A stretch of DNA of 40,738 nucleotides from Geitlerinema sp. PCC 9228. Lineage in GTDB: Bacteria > Cyanobacteriota > Cyanobacteriia > Cyanobacteriales > PCC-9228. The notes beneath the pieces were generated by a model. It saw only the letters and a program-made list of their open reading frames with translations, had not been told where the DNA came from and searched no databases. The stretch spans positions 3,136 through 43,873 of the forward strand of contig NZ_LNDC01000051.1 of assembly GCF_001870905.1 (NCBI RefSeq). The letters are read 5' to 3'. This document shows, one piece after another, positions 1-8,550 of this stretch. A program made the position numbers and the translations under genes. Each line of letters opens with the position of its first letter. Position 1 is the stretch's first letter.

Positions 1-990
1 CCGTCCGTTCCAGGCTAGGTAGTAATCGGGTTGGATTTGTAAGGCTCGGTCATAACTAGCTAGCGCTTCTTCCTTTCTTCCTAACTTGTATAGGGCAGCG
101 CCCCGGTTGGTCCAGGCTTGGTAGTAATCGGGTTGGATTTGTAAGGCTCGGTCACAACTGGCTAATGCTCCTTCCATATCTCCTGCTTCAAACTGCTGTA
201 CACCTCTGTCAAACCAACTCTTAGCCTCAGCCTCTACATCCGAATCCGACCCTTCCTCACCATTGCCCCGATTCTCCGCCACCGAAAACAAATCCGGTCC
301 CGCATATTCCCAAATCGCCTCTTCCTCTTGACGCTGTTGCAACTGCGTACCTACCTCTTGCGCCACCGATGCCAACTCGCCTACAGACATTTGCCCCAAC
401 TGTAGCAAAGGCACAATACGACTGTAGTTGGGTTCGTTAGCCGCTAGCTGTTGGTTGCCCCATTCCCGCAGCCAAGCCGCCATATCGTCCTTGCTGGCGC
501 GGGGAGCAAGTTCTTGTAAAAATTGCTGGACGGCGGATTCTCCCTGGGCGAGGCGTTCCAGGAGTTGGCGAAAGACGGGTTCGTAGTCTTCTGGTTGGAG
601 GGGTTCTTGCTGGCGTTGCAGCAGTTGGTTGCCGATGTCGCCGGCTAGTTTACCGATTTCGCCACCGCCGGTTTGCGATAGCTGTACCATGCGTTGCCCC
701 AATTCTAAGTTGGGAACGGGGGCGTTGGTGACTTTTTTGCCGAAGCGTCGCAGCCAGCCGCGAAAGTGTTTGTCTTGCAACCGGTTGCCCAAATGTGCTT
801 CCAGTTGCGCTGCCCCCCAGCCTTTCTCGGCGACGCCGTCTAGCAGTTCAAAAAATAAGGCTTCGTAGTTGCTGTCGGAAAGGGGTTGTAGGTCGGGTTC
901 TGTTGGCGGTTGCTGTGGGGAGGGGTGGGAGAAGAGGCGTTTGATGGCACGCCAGAGGGTTTTGAGGGGGTGGAGGAGTTTGGAGAGCAT
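1..990 (-). CDS. TPR-repeat protein, 3' end beyond the window
   Basis: The reading frame is open from an ATG at 990-988 to the left edge (330 codons, no stop), so the C-terminus is missing. The first ~30 residues are basic and amphipathic (MLSKLLHPLKTLWRAIKRLF). A ~200-residue helical region of unknown function follows, rich in Gln, Glu and Leu. From about residue 265 there are tetratricopeptide repeats of 34 residues with the typical core ALASYDRALQIQPDYY. TPR units bind other proteins; the partner is unknown. Two successive units share an almost identical stretch at 18-52 and 120-154, exactly 102 nt apart, which points to recent repeat expansion. The start codon abuts an octanucleotide array. 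The gene follows the ABC permease on the same strand after a 249-bp gap and is probably a separate unit. The frame is certain; the function is not known. Confidence 0.8.
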   Translation of the reverse strand, partial: MLSKLLHPLKTLWRAIKRLFSHPSPQQPPTEPDLQPLSDSNYEALFFELLDGVAEKGWGAAQLEAHLGNRLQDKHFRGWLRRFGKKVTNAPVPNLELGQRMVQLSQTGGGEIGKLAGDIGNQLLQRQQEPLQPEDYEPVFRQLLERLAQGESAVQQFLQELAPRASKDDMAAWLREWGNQQLAANEPNYSRIVPLLQLGQMSVGELASVAQEVGTQLQQRQEEEAIWEYAGPDLFSVAENRGNGEEGSDSDVEAEAKSWFDRGVQQFEAGDMEGALASCDRALQIQPDYYQAWTNRGAALYKLGRKEEALASYDRALQIQPDYYLAWNGR

Positions 991-991
991 G

Positions 992-1095
992 GGAGTGTGG
1001 GGGCGTGGGAGTGTGGGAGTGTGGGAGCGTGGGAGCGTGGGGGCGTGGGGGCGTGGGAGCGTAGGAGCGTGGGAGCGTGGGGGCGTGGGAGCATG
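992..1095. repeat. Octanucleotide tandem array, about 13 copies of GGRGYGTG
   Basis: Thirteen consecutive 8-bp units fit GGRGYGTG, with single-base variants at unit 9 (ends GTA) and unit 13 (GGAGCATG). Arrays of this type are common in filamentous cyanobacterial genomes. This one ends two bases from the start codon of the TPR gene. Because 8 is not a multiple of 3, a change in copy number shifts the frame of anything translated through it. Confidence 0.9.
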
Positions 1096-1172
1096 GGGGC
1101 AATGGAAACAGGTTTATTGTAGATCGGGACCAGTTCTGTCGCAAAACCTTGTCTGTCCAGTCAGTCTCCCCA

Positions 1173-1225
1173 CTCCTCCCACTCTTCCCCCTCCTCCCAC
1201 TCTTCCCCCTCCTCCCACTCCTCGG
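1173..1225. repeat. 18-bp tandem repeat, about 2.9 copies
   Basis: The unit CTCCTCCCACTCTTCCCC occurs at 1173-1190 and 1191-1208, followed by a partial, diverged copy. It lies between the octamer array and the end of the ABC permease gene. It is pyrimidine-rich on the plus strand and shows no sign of coding. Confidence 0.8.
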
Positions 1226-1239
1226 TATTCCTAAAAAAA

Positions 1240-2310
1240 CTACTGGGAGAAACTGCGGGGGTCGAGGGCGTCTCGGAGTCCGTCTCCTAGGAGGTTGAAA
1301 GATAAAACGGTGACGACGATGAGAATGGCGGGGGGCCAGACGAGCCAAGGATGGAGGACTAGGATGGAGGCGTTGGTGGCGATGGAGAGGAGGTTGCCCC
1401 AGGAGGGGTCGGGTTGTTGGATGCCTAGACCGATGAGGCTGAGGACGGATTCGGCGATGATGAAGCTGGGAATGCTTAAAGTGGCGGATATTATAACATA
1501 AGTTGCGGTTTGGGGCAAGATGTGGCGAGCGATCGCGTAGAAATTCCCACCGCCCATGGCTTGCACGGCTTGGACGAATTCTCGTTCTTTGATGGAAAGC
1601 ACTTGTCCGCGTACGACCCGCGCCAATCCCGACCAGCTAATAAAGGAAGTGATGACCACAATTAGCAAGAATCGCTGGGTACTGCTCAATCCCGGGGGCA
1701 AGATGGCGGCGAGGGCGACCAATAGGTAAATACCGGGAATGGTCATGAGGACTTCCACCAGTCGCATGAGGATGGTGTCGATCCAGCCGCCGAAGTAGCC
1801 GGAAATGCCGCCGACTAGCATTCCGATGGGGAAAGAGATGGCAATGCCCACCAAACCGATGCTGAGGCTGATGCGGCCGCCGTGAACGATGCGGCTAAAT
1901 TGGTCGCGGGCTTGTTCGTCGGTGCCTAACAGATTGAATTTGCCTGCGCCGATGGTACCAAATAAATGGCGATCGCTGGAAATCAGTCCCAAAAACTTAT
2001 AGCTGCTGCCTTGAACAAACAGCCGCAGGGGGGATGGTTCGTCCCAGTTGACAATTAATTCCCGCTCTCCGGTTTCTAAATCCGTCGGTCCTTGTTGGGT
2101 GGGATAAACGTGGGGACCGATAAACTCGCCGGTTTGTTGGTCGTTCCAATAAATCTGCGTTGGTGGCAAGAGGGAACCGCCCGGCTGGGAGACGTAGGGG
2201 TCGTAGGGCGCGACAAAATCCGCTCCCAGGACCATGATATATAGGATGAGCAAAATTGTTGCCCCTAGCTGGGCTAGGGGGTTCTTTTTCAGCCGTTGCC
2301 ACCATTTCAT
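1240..2310 (-). CDS. ABC transporter permease, DppC/OppC type (peptide/nickel family)
   Basis: Inner-membrane permease of a binding-protein-dependent importer of the peptide/opine/nickel family, 356 residues. An N-terminal membrane segment (about residues 17-38) precedes a ~100-residue extracytoplasmic stretch and then the BPD_transp_1 core with five further membrane segments. The cytoplasmic EAA loop that docks the ATPase reads EFVQAVQAMGGGNFYAIARH. The ending, with a GDGLRDALDP-type motif, is classical for DppC proteins. The soluble loop between the first two segments is longer than in E. coli DppC, as is frequent in cyanobacteria. It starts 24 bp after the stop of the HD-domain gene on the same strand, so the two are probably cotranscribed. 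No binding protein, second permease or ATPase gene lies in the window, so the substrate cannot be told. Confidence 0.9.
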   Translation of the reverse strand: MKWWQRLKKNPLAQLGATILLILYIMVLGADFVAPYDPYVSQPGGSLLPPTQIYWNDQQTGEFIGPHVYPTQQGPTDLETGERELIVNWDEPSPLRLFVQGSSYKFLGLISSDRHLFGTIGAGKFNLLGTDEQARDQFSRIVHGGRISLSIGLVGIAISFPIGMLVGGISGYFGGWIDTILMRLVEVLMTIPGIYLLVALAAILPPGLSSTQRFLLIVVITSFISWSGLARVVRGQVLSIKEREFVQAVQAMGGGNFYAIARHILPQTATYVIISATLSIPSFIIAESVLSLIGLGIQQPDPSWGNLLSIATNASILVLHPWLVWPPAILIVVTVLSFNLLGDGLRDALDPRSFSQ

Positions 2311-2334
2311 AAATTACGCGCCTCGCTCTACGTT

Positions 2335-3177
2335 TTAGGCTTCTACTTCTGTTTTGTGTTCTACCACAAATACGTTGGAGTAGAGATTGGCAATAATTTG
2401 CTGTCCTTGTTGAGTGAGCGACAGATAGGCGAGGGCATCTTTCACATAGGGATAAACGCCGTTCCAGTAAAAACGGGGATAGTTCAATCGCAAATCCCCG
2501 GGATGTTTGTACCCTAATACTTGGTTGGTGCCAGTTTCTTCAAATTCGTAGAACAAGGCGCAAATTTTCTTGAGATAGCGGGGGTCGCTCAATTGACCAA
2601 TGAGGTCGGCGGCGCGGACCAATCCGGCGTAATTCACGGTATTTTGGTGGTCTTCGGCTGCGGGAACCGGGAAACGGGTGAGTTCGATGTTGCGTTTGAT
2701 AACTTCCGCATCGATGAGATTGTGACCGCCAAAACGCTCGTCGATAAAGAGTTTGGCACGGTCTACGTGGAAAGGGGTCAACCCGGCATCGGAAGAACCT
2801 GGGGGCAGGCATACCTTCACGCCTTCTCTGCCTGTGGCGTAAACCCCATTGCGGTCTTCGCGACAAACCCCCTTGACATAGCCAATATCGTGGCAAACTA
2901 GGGAAATAATGCAGTGCAACCAGTCTTCGCAGGAAACACCGCCTTCGCGAATGTGACGCCCGCGCAAAATTTCCTGTCCCACCAGGGTAACGAGAATGGT
3001 GTGTTCTACGTTGTGGTACAGGGCATCGCTGTTGGCGATGTTTTCTAGGGCCATGCTGCCTGCCCAGGCGATGATATCGGAATAGTTCGGTTTTAAACCG
3101 CCGTAGGTGCGGCGGTAGCCTTCTCGAATGCGATTGACAAATTCGTCGATGAGGATCTCAGTGGCGTTAAATACCAT
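2335..3177 (-). CDS. HD-domain metalloprotein (cyanobacterial Npun_R2479-like family)
   Basis: Predicted metal-dependent phosphohydrolase-fold protein, 280 residues from the chosen ATG. Candidate metal ligands in order are the two His of LYHNVEHTILV, the His-Asp of LVCHDIGYVKG and the His of TPFHVDRAK. The family is conserved in cyanobacteria; as far as I know no substrate has been established. The frame is also open upstream to an ATG at 3231, but those 18 extra residues look non-conserved, and the start giving MVFNATEILIDEFV matches my recollection of the family. No clear Shine-Dalgarno sequence precedes either start. It lies directly upstream of the DppC-type permease, probably in the same transcript. 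Confidence 0.85.
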   Translation of the reverse strand: MVFNATEILIDEFVNRIREGYRRTYGGLKPNYSDIIAWAGSMALENIANSDALYHNVEHTILVTLVGQEILRGRHIREGGVSCEDWLHCIISLVCHDIGYVKGVCREDRNGVYATGREGVKVCLPPGSSDAGLTPFHVDRAKLFIDERFGGHNLIDAEVIKRNIELTRFPVPAAEDHQNTVNYAGLVRAADLIGQLSDPRYLKKICALFYEFEETGTNQVLGYKHPGDLRLNYPRFYWNGVYPYVKDALAYLSLTQQGQQIIANLYSNVFVVEHKTEVEA

Positions 3178-3641
3178 GGTCCAGTTTGAAAAGGATAGCG
3201 TTGGTGGTTCAGACGGCAAAAAGGAGAGCAAGGAATTTGCTTTGGGTGTGGGGAGAAACCAACCCCAATCTCCCAGTTTGTCTTAGTAACAGCCTACTCT
3301 GTCTTGGTCTCAGTATAATGCGATCGCGATCGCGTGCAAAGGGAATTTCTCCAAAGAAGGAACTCGGGAATATCAAGAGGGGGAACGGTGGGGAGAGTGG
3401 GAAACGACGAGCGATGATGATTTTCGTTCTGTTTTGCTAGTTCGGGGGGGAAGGCAATTTTTGAGATCGACACCTGGAAAAGAAAAATACGGTTCTATGT
3501 AAAGTTACGTTAATATATTTAAGGAGCCTTCACCAGCTAGGCGATATGGTTGTAGCTGGCGATAAGCGCAACCGACACTGTAGGGGCAGTGCCCCCGTGC
3601 CTAATCCTTTGAACCTTGCAGGCAGATTTACGAGGACGATC
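3178..3641. other. Divergent intergenic region upstream of HD gene and RND adaptor
   Basis: This spacer separates the minus-strand HD gene from the plus-strand adaptor. It contains a TATAAT hexamer at 3314-3319, two overlapping HIP1 octamers directly after it (about 3320-3334), an AAGGAG at 3521-3526 and a GTAGGGGC palindromic element at 3580-3603. A short inverted repeat CCAGCTA/TAGCTGG (3533-3539, 3552-3558) flanks the upstream candidate ATG at 3546. No convincing -35 box could be paired with the TATAAT. Confidence 0.4.
3580..3603. repeat. Short GC palindromic element, copy 1 (GTAGGGGC type)
   Basis: GTAGGGGCAGTGCCCCCGTG contains the perfect palindrome GGGGCA-G-TGCCCC. It lies in the leader of the adaptor gene if translation begins at the GTG at 3642. 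It is related to the copies at 3701, 3922, 4888, 5260 and 38560. Confidence 0.7.
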
Positions 3642-5246
3642 GTGACTTTGAACCCATCTTCTAGCGACGAGCAACGCGAAACTGCTGGCGGCGAAAGCAA
3701 TAGGGGCGCAACGGGAAGTGCCCCCGCCAACGAAGGACTATCCCACGAACATCAGCAAGTCGAATCGCCATCTCAAAATCGATTTCCTAGCAACCACCAG
3801 CCTGGTACTGGGCGAACGCGCGGCATTGGTCGTGGCTTTGTTTGGGGAATTGGTACCGGTCTGGCTGCTGGGGCTGTAGCAACCTTTGCTTTGCTGTCGG
3901 ATACGTCCCAATTTTCTCAAAATAGGGGCGATTCGCGATTGGCCCCTACTATGTCTGCCACTGCGGTGGCTTCAGAAGACCAAACCTCCTCGGCGGTGGC
4001 GGTCACAACGGCAACAGCCAAAGCCATGCAAGTGTCTCGCACCTTGGAAGCAACGGGAACATTGGAAGCGCGGGAGATGGTCCCCGTTTATCCCAAAGCC
4101 ACTGGTTTGCAAATCGAACAGATTTTGGTGGATGAAGGCGATCGGGTACAGGCTGGGGAGGTCATGGTACGTTTGGATAACGACGTGTTGCGTTCCCGTT
4201 TGAAAAAAGCTCGTGCCGATTTAGCCCGGCAAAGGGCAGCGTTGCAGGAATTGCGTTCGGGAACCCGCCAAGAAGAAATTGCCCAAGCCAAAGCAGATGT
4301 GGAACGGTACGAGGCGCAGCTAGAATCGGCGAAATCTTCTTTGGAACTGGCTAACGCCCGGGTAGAACGCAATCGCCAACTGGCTGATGAAGGAGCGATC
4401 GCCCGCGATCGCTTGGATGAAATTCTCACATCGGCGAGCAACCGCCGTGCCGAACTAGCCCAAGCCAAAGCCCAGCTCTCCCGCGCCCGCGAACGTCTGG
4501 AACAGTTGCGCAACGGACCCCGCGTCGAAGCGATCGCTCAAGCCGAAGCCAGCGTCCAATCTGCCCAAGCAACAGTGAACCAACTGGAGGTGGAGTTAGA
4601 ACAAACCATTGTACGAGCACCAGCTTCGGGTCTAGTGGCAGAACGTTTGGCGCAAGTGGGAGATGTAACCAGCAATACCAAAAAATTATTTTCCTTAATT
4701 GAAAACGGACTTTTGGAACTACAAGTCAAAGTTCCCGAAACCCAACTGCCGCAGGTGCAAGTAGGCAAAACAGCCGAAATTACCTCCGAAGCTTTTGAGC
4801 AATTGCAACTGCAAGGAACCATCCACGAAATTGCCCCTTTGGTAGATGCGGAAAGTCGCCAAGCTACAGTCAAAATTCACATTCCCACTAGGGGCGAATC
4901 GCGAATCGGCCCTACCAAGCAATTGCGACCGGGAATGTTTTTACATGCGAAAATGGCAACAGTAACTGCCCAGCGCGTTGCCATACCGGGGAAAGCCGTT
5001 TTGCCGCAATCCGATGGCAACAATACAGTCTTTAAGCTGCAACCCGACAATACTGTCAAAGCGGTATCGGTAGAGGTAGGAGAAATCCTCAGCCCAACGA
5101 CGGAGCTCACCGCAAGCGGTCCCCCAGGCAGTAGCAACGGCACCCGTGTAGAAATTCTATCGGGTTTGCAACCGGGCGATCGCATAGTGGTGGAAGGTGC
5201 CCCCTACTTGGCTGATGGCGATCGCGTCAAACCCATTACCAAATAA
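3642..5246 (+). CDS. RND efflux periplasmic adaptor (membrane fusion protein, HlyD/AcrA family)
   Basis: Membrane-fusion subunit that couples an RND pump to an outer-membrane channel. From the GTG at 3642 it has 534 residues. It comprises a hydrophilic N-terminus, one membrane anchor (GFVWGIGTGLAAGAVATFAL), a biotinyl-lipoyl half-motif (VDEGDRVQAGEVMVRLD), a long coiled-coil hairpin with two similar arms (LRSGTRQEEIAQAKAD and LRNGPRVEAIAQAEAS), the second lipoyl half (IVRAPASGLVAERLAQVGD) and beta-barrel/membrane-proximal domains. I chose GTG 3642 because GAGGA sits 5 nt before it. The ATG at 3546 is in the same frame but has no ribosome site, and its extra 32 codons run through a repeat element. 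Three palindromic elements are read in frame, giving NRGATGSAPAN, NRGDSRLAPT and TRGESRIGPT. The pump gene follows after 77 bp. Confidence 0.88.
   Translation: MTLNPSSSDEQRETAGGESNRGATGSAPANEGLSHEHQQVESPSQNRFPSNHQPGTGRTRGIGRGFVWGIGTGLAAGAVATFALLSDTSQFSQNRGDSRLAPTMSATAVASEDQTSSAVAVTTATAKAMQVSRTLEATGTLEAREMVPVYPKATGLQIEQILVDEGDRVQAGEVMVRLDNDVLRSRLKKARADLARQRAALQELRSGTRQEEIAQAKADVERYEAQLESAKSSLELANARVERNRQLADEGAIARDRLDEILTSASNRRAELAQAKAQLSRARERLEQLRNGPRVEAIAQAEASVQSAQATVNQLEVELEQTIVRAPASGLVAERLAQVGDVTSNTKKLFSLIENGLLELQVKVPETQLPQVQVGKTAEITSEAFEQLQLQGTIHEIAPLVDAESRQATVKIHIPTRGESRIGPTKQLRPGMFLHAKMATVTAQRVAIPGKAVLPQSDGNNTVFKLQPDNTVKAVSVEVGEILSPTTELTASGPPGSSNGTRVEILSGLQPGDRIVVEGAPYLADGDRVKPITK
3701..3725. 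repeat. Short GC palindromic element, copy 2 (inside adaptor gene)
   Basis: Starts TAGGGGCGCAACGGG and ends GTGCCCCC; the outer arms GGGGC and GCCCC pair. It is translated in frame as RGATGSAP in the cytoplasmic N-terminal tail of the adaptor. Confidence 0.6.
3922..3949. repeat. Short GC palindromic element, copy 3 (inside adaptor gene)
   Basis: Starts ATAGGGGCGATTCGCGATT and ends GGCCCCTAC. The arms are GTAGGGGC-like with a TCGCGA core. It is translated in frame as RGDSRLAPT, just after the membrane anchor. Confidence 0.75.
4888..4916. repeat. Short GC palindromic element, copy 4 (inside adaptor gene)
   Basis: Starts CTAGGGGCGAATCGCGAATC and ends GGCCCTACC; same architecture as copy 3. It is translated in frame as TRGESRIGPT, immediately before the conserved LRPGMF segment of the adaptor. 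Confidence 0.75.
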
Positions 5247-5259
5247 CGTAACTCCCGTC

Positions 5260-5290
5260 TGGGGCGGGCAGTTCGCGAACCGCCCCTACA
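5260..5290. repeat. Short GC palindromic element, copy 5 (adaptor-pump spacer)
   Basis: Nested palindrome: outer arms GGGGCGG and CCGCCCC, inner GTTCGCGAAC. It lies between the stop of the adaptor and the start of the pump and could form a stable hairpin in the bicistronic mRNA. Confidence 0.8.
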
Positions 5291-5323
5291 CCGTATATTG
5301 CTGGTCATGCATCCATTCATTCC

Positions 5324-8300
5324 ATGAACTTTCATATCTCATCAGCATCCATTCGCAGACCCATTCCCACCATTGTTTTATTCTTAATCCTCGCCATTGG
5401 TGGGTTATTCTCCTTCAACCAACTGGGCATCGATAGCAATCCCAACATTGACTTGCCAGTGGTATCGGTCACCGTAACCCAACCAGGAGCAAGCCCCAGC
5501 GAATTGGAAACTCAGGTAACCAAGCCCGTAGAAGATGCGGTAGCCGGTTTGGGGGATATCGACCGATTGACCTCTACAGTCAACGATAGCGTTTCCAACA
5601 CCCGCATTGAATTTGAACTGGGAACCGATAGCGATCGCGCCACCAACGACGTACGCAACGCGATCGCACAAATTCGCCAAGAACTGCCCGCCGACATCGA
5701 AGAACCAGTCGTACAACGGGTAGAATTTGCCGGCGGTGCCATCATGACCTACGCCGTCACCTCCGACAAACGTTCCGTAGAAGAACTCAGCAATCTAGTA
5801 GACGATAAAATAGCCAAAGACTTGCTCTCCGTTTCGGGAGTAGCGCAGGTAGAACGTACCGGCGGTTTGGACCGAGAAATCTTAGTAGAACTCAACCCCA
5901 CCCGCCTGAAAGCCCTAAACATCACCGCCACAGAAGTAAACAACCAAATCCGCGCCTTTAACCTCAACTCCCCCAGCGGTCGCGCCACAGTAGGTTCTAG
6001 CGAGCAGAACATCCGTACCCTGGGCAGTGCCCCCAGCGTGGAAACCCTACGCAACTACCGCATTTCCCTACCCAACGGCGATAGCGTTACCCTGGAAAGC
6101 CTCGCCAGCATCAAAGACAGCTACGCCGACCCCACAGAACTGGCGCGCTATGCCACAAAAGAAAATGGGGCTAACCAGCAGGTAGTTGCCTTTTCCGTTT
6201 TGCGCAGCAGCGGTAGCAACCTAGTGAATGTAGAATCAGGAGTACGGGAAGCGATCGCCGATTTACGCCCAACCCTCCCCGAAGACATCCAGCTACAATT
6301 AATTTTCACCCGCGCCGACGCCACCCGGGATTCCTACCAAGCCACCATCGACGCCCTGATTTTGGGTTGCTTGCTCACAGTCATCACCGTAGGAATCTTC
6401 CTAAAAGATTGGCGACCCACCGTTATCACCGGTTTGGCATTACCCCTTTCCATTATCCCCACCTTCATCGTCATGAAACTGTTGGGATACACCCTCAACA
6501 ACATGACCCTGCTAGCGCTCTCCCTAGCCGTAGGGAACCTAGTAGACGACGCCATCTGCATGGTAGAAAACATCGACCAACACCTACTGCAAGGGAAAAC
6601 ATCCCGGCAGGCAGCATTAGATGGTTCCCGGGAAATTGGACTAGCAGTAGTTGCCACCACAGCAACCATTGTTTCCGTCTTTATGCCAGTAGCGTTTATG
6701 GGTGGCGTACCGGGGAAATTTTTCCAACCCTTCGGCGTGACAGTTTCTGCAGCCACCCTATTCTCCACATTGGTAGCAGTGACCATGACGCCGATGCTGG
6801 CGGCATATATTCTCAAACCGAAACGGCGACCATCAGCAGCCTGCAACGGTCCAGTTCCCCAATCCGGTCCTTACCGCAGTTTGCTCACTTGGGCATTAAA
6901 ACACCGGATTACCACTTTATTGCTAGCAGTAGCGCTGTTTATCGGCAGCTTGCAGTTGGTTCCGTACCTTCCGAAGGGATTGTTTGGCAGCCAAGACGAT
7001 GGTTTGAGCGTGGTTTCGGTGGAACTGCCGCCGGGGTCTCGTCTGGAAGATACCGATCGCATTGCCCGTCAGGCGAGTAATATATTGTTAGAACATCCAG
7101 CTGCAGCGAATGTTTTTGCCAGTATTGGCGGAGACCAACAAAAGGAAATTGACTCAGCAACCCTGTATGTAAACTTATTAGAAAAATCCGAACGGGCGGT
7201 TTCCCAGTCAGAATTCGAACGAACCCTGCGGCGTGTTCTCGCCAATATTCCCGGTGCCCGCATCAGCTTCCAATCCCGTGGTGCTGGCGGTAGCAGCAAA
7301 GATTTCAGTTTGGTGCTAACCAGCGAAAATCCCGACGCTTTGGTGTCATCAGCAAACAAGATAGAGCGGCAAATGCGGGATATTAGCGGCATGGTGGAAG
7401 TGGAATCTACAGCTAGTTTGGTGAAACCGGAAATTCTCATCAAGCCCAACCCAGCGCGGGCTGCGGATTTGGGGGTTTCGGTACAGTCGATTTCCCAAAC
7501 AGTGACCTTGGCAACCATTGGCGATAATGAGGCGAACTTGCCCAAATTTGACCTGCCCGACCGACAAATTCCCATTCGCGTGCAACTGGCACCGGAGTTT
7601 CGCAACGATTTGGAAACCTTGCGCAATTTGCAGGTACCCACCAATACCCAAGAGTTGGTGCCTTTGTCTACTGTTGCCGATATTACGATTGGCAGCGGTC
7701 CGGCACAAATCGATCGCAGCGATCGCGCCCGGCAAGTGACCCTATCGGCGAATTTGCAGGGGCTTTCCCTAGGCGAGGCACTGACTGCGGTGAAAGATTT
7801 GCCAGCTTTTCGCAATTTACCGCCGGAGGTGAATCAGAAACCCGATGGGGATGCGGAAATTATGCGGGAGGTGTTTAGCCGCTTTTTCGGTGCCCTGGGT
7901 TTTGGGGTTCTGTGTATTTATGCGGTGTTGGTGTTGCTGTACAACAATTTCCTCCATCCCTTTGCCATTTTGGTGGCGCTGCCGTTATCCATTGGTGGGG
8001 CGTTGCTGGGGCTGTTGGTTACCCAGAAGGAGTTGGGGCTGTTTGCATTGATTGGCATTGTGCTGTTGATGGGGCTGGCAACCAAAAATGCTATTTTGCT
8101 GGTGGATGCTACGCGCTCCAACCAACGGGAAGGCAAACCCCGGATTCCGTCAATTATTGAAGCGGGGGTTTCCCGTTTGCGCCCGATTTTCATGACGGCG
8201 GTTTCTACGATTTCGGGGATGATGCCCATTGCGTTGGCGTTAGGTGCGGGGGGCGAGGTTCGCTCTCCCATGGCGATCGCGGCAATTGGTGGTTTTTCCA

Positions 8301-8464
8301 CATCTACGTTGCTAACGCTGGTGGTGGTGCCGGTGCTGTTCAGCTATATCGATCGCTTTAGCGGTGGCATTGTCAATATCTTTCGCAAAGAAGAAAATCA
8401 CAAGCCATCGGTGGATGCGGTCGAGCCTGCAGAAGCTGTTTCCCAACGGGGAATCGGGCGATAA
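5324..8464 (+). CDS. RND efflux transporter permease (AcrB/AcrD/AcrF family)
   Basis: Proton-driven inner-membrane efflux pump, 1046 residues, the usual length of the AcrB (HAE1) family. Twelve membrane segments and two large periplasmic loops can be read. TM4 carries the proton-relay pair Asp408-Asp409 in GNLVDDAICMVENI, at nearly the same positions as Asp407/Asp408 in E. coli AcrB. The start MNFHISSASIRRPIPTIVLF is a typical AcrB-like N-terminus, and the family motif FMPVAFMGGVPGKFF after TM5 is present. It is preceded by the adaptor on the same strand, 77 bp away, so the two form a pump operon. No TolC-type channel is encoded here. The substrate (drug, metal or lipid) cannot be deduced. 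Confidence 0.95.
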   Translation: MNFHISSASIRRPIPTIVLFLILAIGGLFSFNQLGIDSNPNIDLPVVSVTVTQPGASPSELETQVTKPVEDAVAGLGDIDRLTSTVNDSVSNTRIEFELGTDSDRATNDVRNAIAQIRQELPADIEEPVVQRVEFAGGAIMTYAVTSDKRSVEELSNLVDDKIAKDLLSVSGVAQVERTGGLDREILVELNPTRLKALNITATEVNNQIRAFNLNSPSGRATVGSSEQNIRTLGSAPSVETLRNYRISLPNGDSVTLESLASIKDSYADPTELARYATKENGANQQVVAFSVLRSSGSNLVNVESGVREAIADLRPTLPEDIQLQLIFTRADATRDSYQATIDALILGCLLTVITVGIFLKDWRPTVITGLALPLSIIPTFIVMKLLGYTLNNMTLLALSLAVGNLVDDAICMVENIDQHLLQGKTSRQAALDGSREIGLAVVATTATIVSVFMPVAFMGGVPGKFFQPFGVTVSAATLFSTLVAVTMTPMLAAYILKPKRRPSAACNGPVPQSGPYRSLLTWALKHRITTLLLAVALFIGSLQLVPYLPKGLFGSQDDGLSVVSVELPPGSRLEDTDRIARQASNILLEHPAAANVFASIGGDQQKEIDSATLYVNLLEKSERAVSQSEFERTLRRVLANIPGARISFQSRGAGGSSKDFSLVLTSENPDALVSSANKIERQMRDISGMVEVESTASLVKPEILIKPNPARAADLGVSVQSISQTVTLATIGDNEANLPKFDLPDRQIPIRVQLAPEFRNDLETLRNLQVPTNTQELVPLSTVADITIGSGPAQIDRSDRARQVTLSANLQGLSLGEALTAVKDLPAFRNLPPEVNQKPDGDAEIMREVFSRFFGALGFGVLCIYAVLVLLYNNFLHPFAILVALPLSIGGALLGLLVTQKELGLFALIGIVLLMGLATKNAILLVDATRSNQREGKPRIPSIIEAGVSRLRPIFMTAVSTISGMMPIALALGAGGEVRSPMAIAAIGGFSTSTLLTLVVVPVLFSYIDRFSGGIVNIFRKEENHKPSVDAVEPAEAVSQRGIGR

Positions 8465-8550
8465 GAGATTGGGAGCGTACTGCCTAGGAGATAGAAAAGT
8501 ACGATCGCTTGTTTTCTCCAACGCCCCGATCCCTCATCTCCCAAAAACCA

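Noticed and set aside
992-1095. Octamer array as a CRISPR
   Set aside because: Units are 8 bp and contiguous; no 25-37 bp repeats with unique spacers.
848-1348. 166-codon minus-strand frame, His/Pro/Arg/Ser-rich
   Set aside because: It is a translation of the octamer and 18-bp repeats and overlaps the end of the permease; composition is that of the repeat.
3546-3641. Upstream ATG start of the efflux adaptor
   Set aside because: No ribosome site and the 32 codons include a palindromic element; GTG 3642 has GAGGA at 5 nt. Not excluded.
6334-6846. 170-codon minus-strand frame within the RND pump
   Set aside because: Shadow of the pump gene on the opposite strand; no family resemblance.
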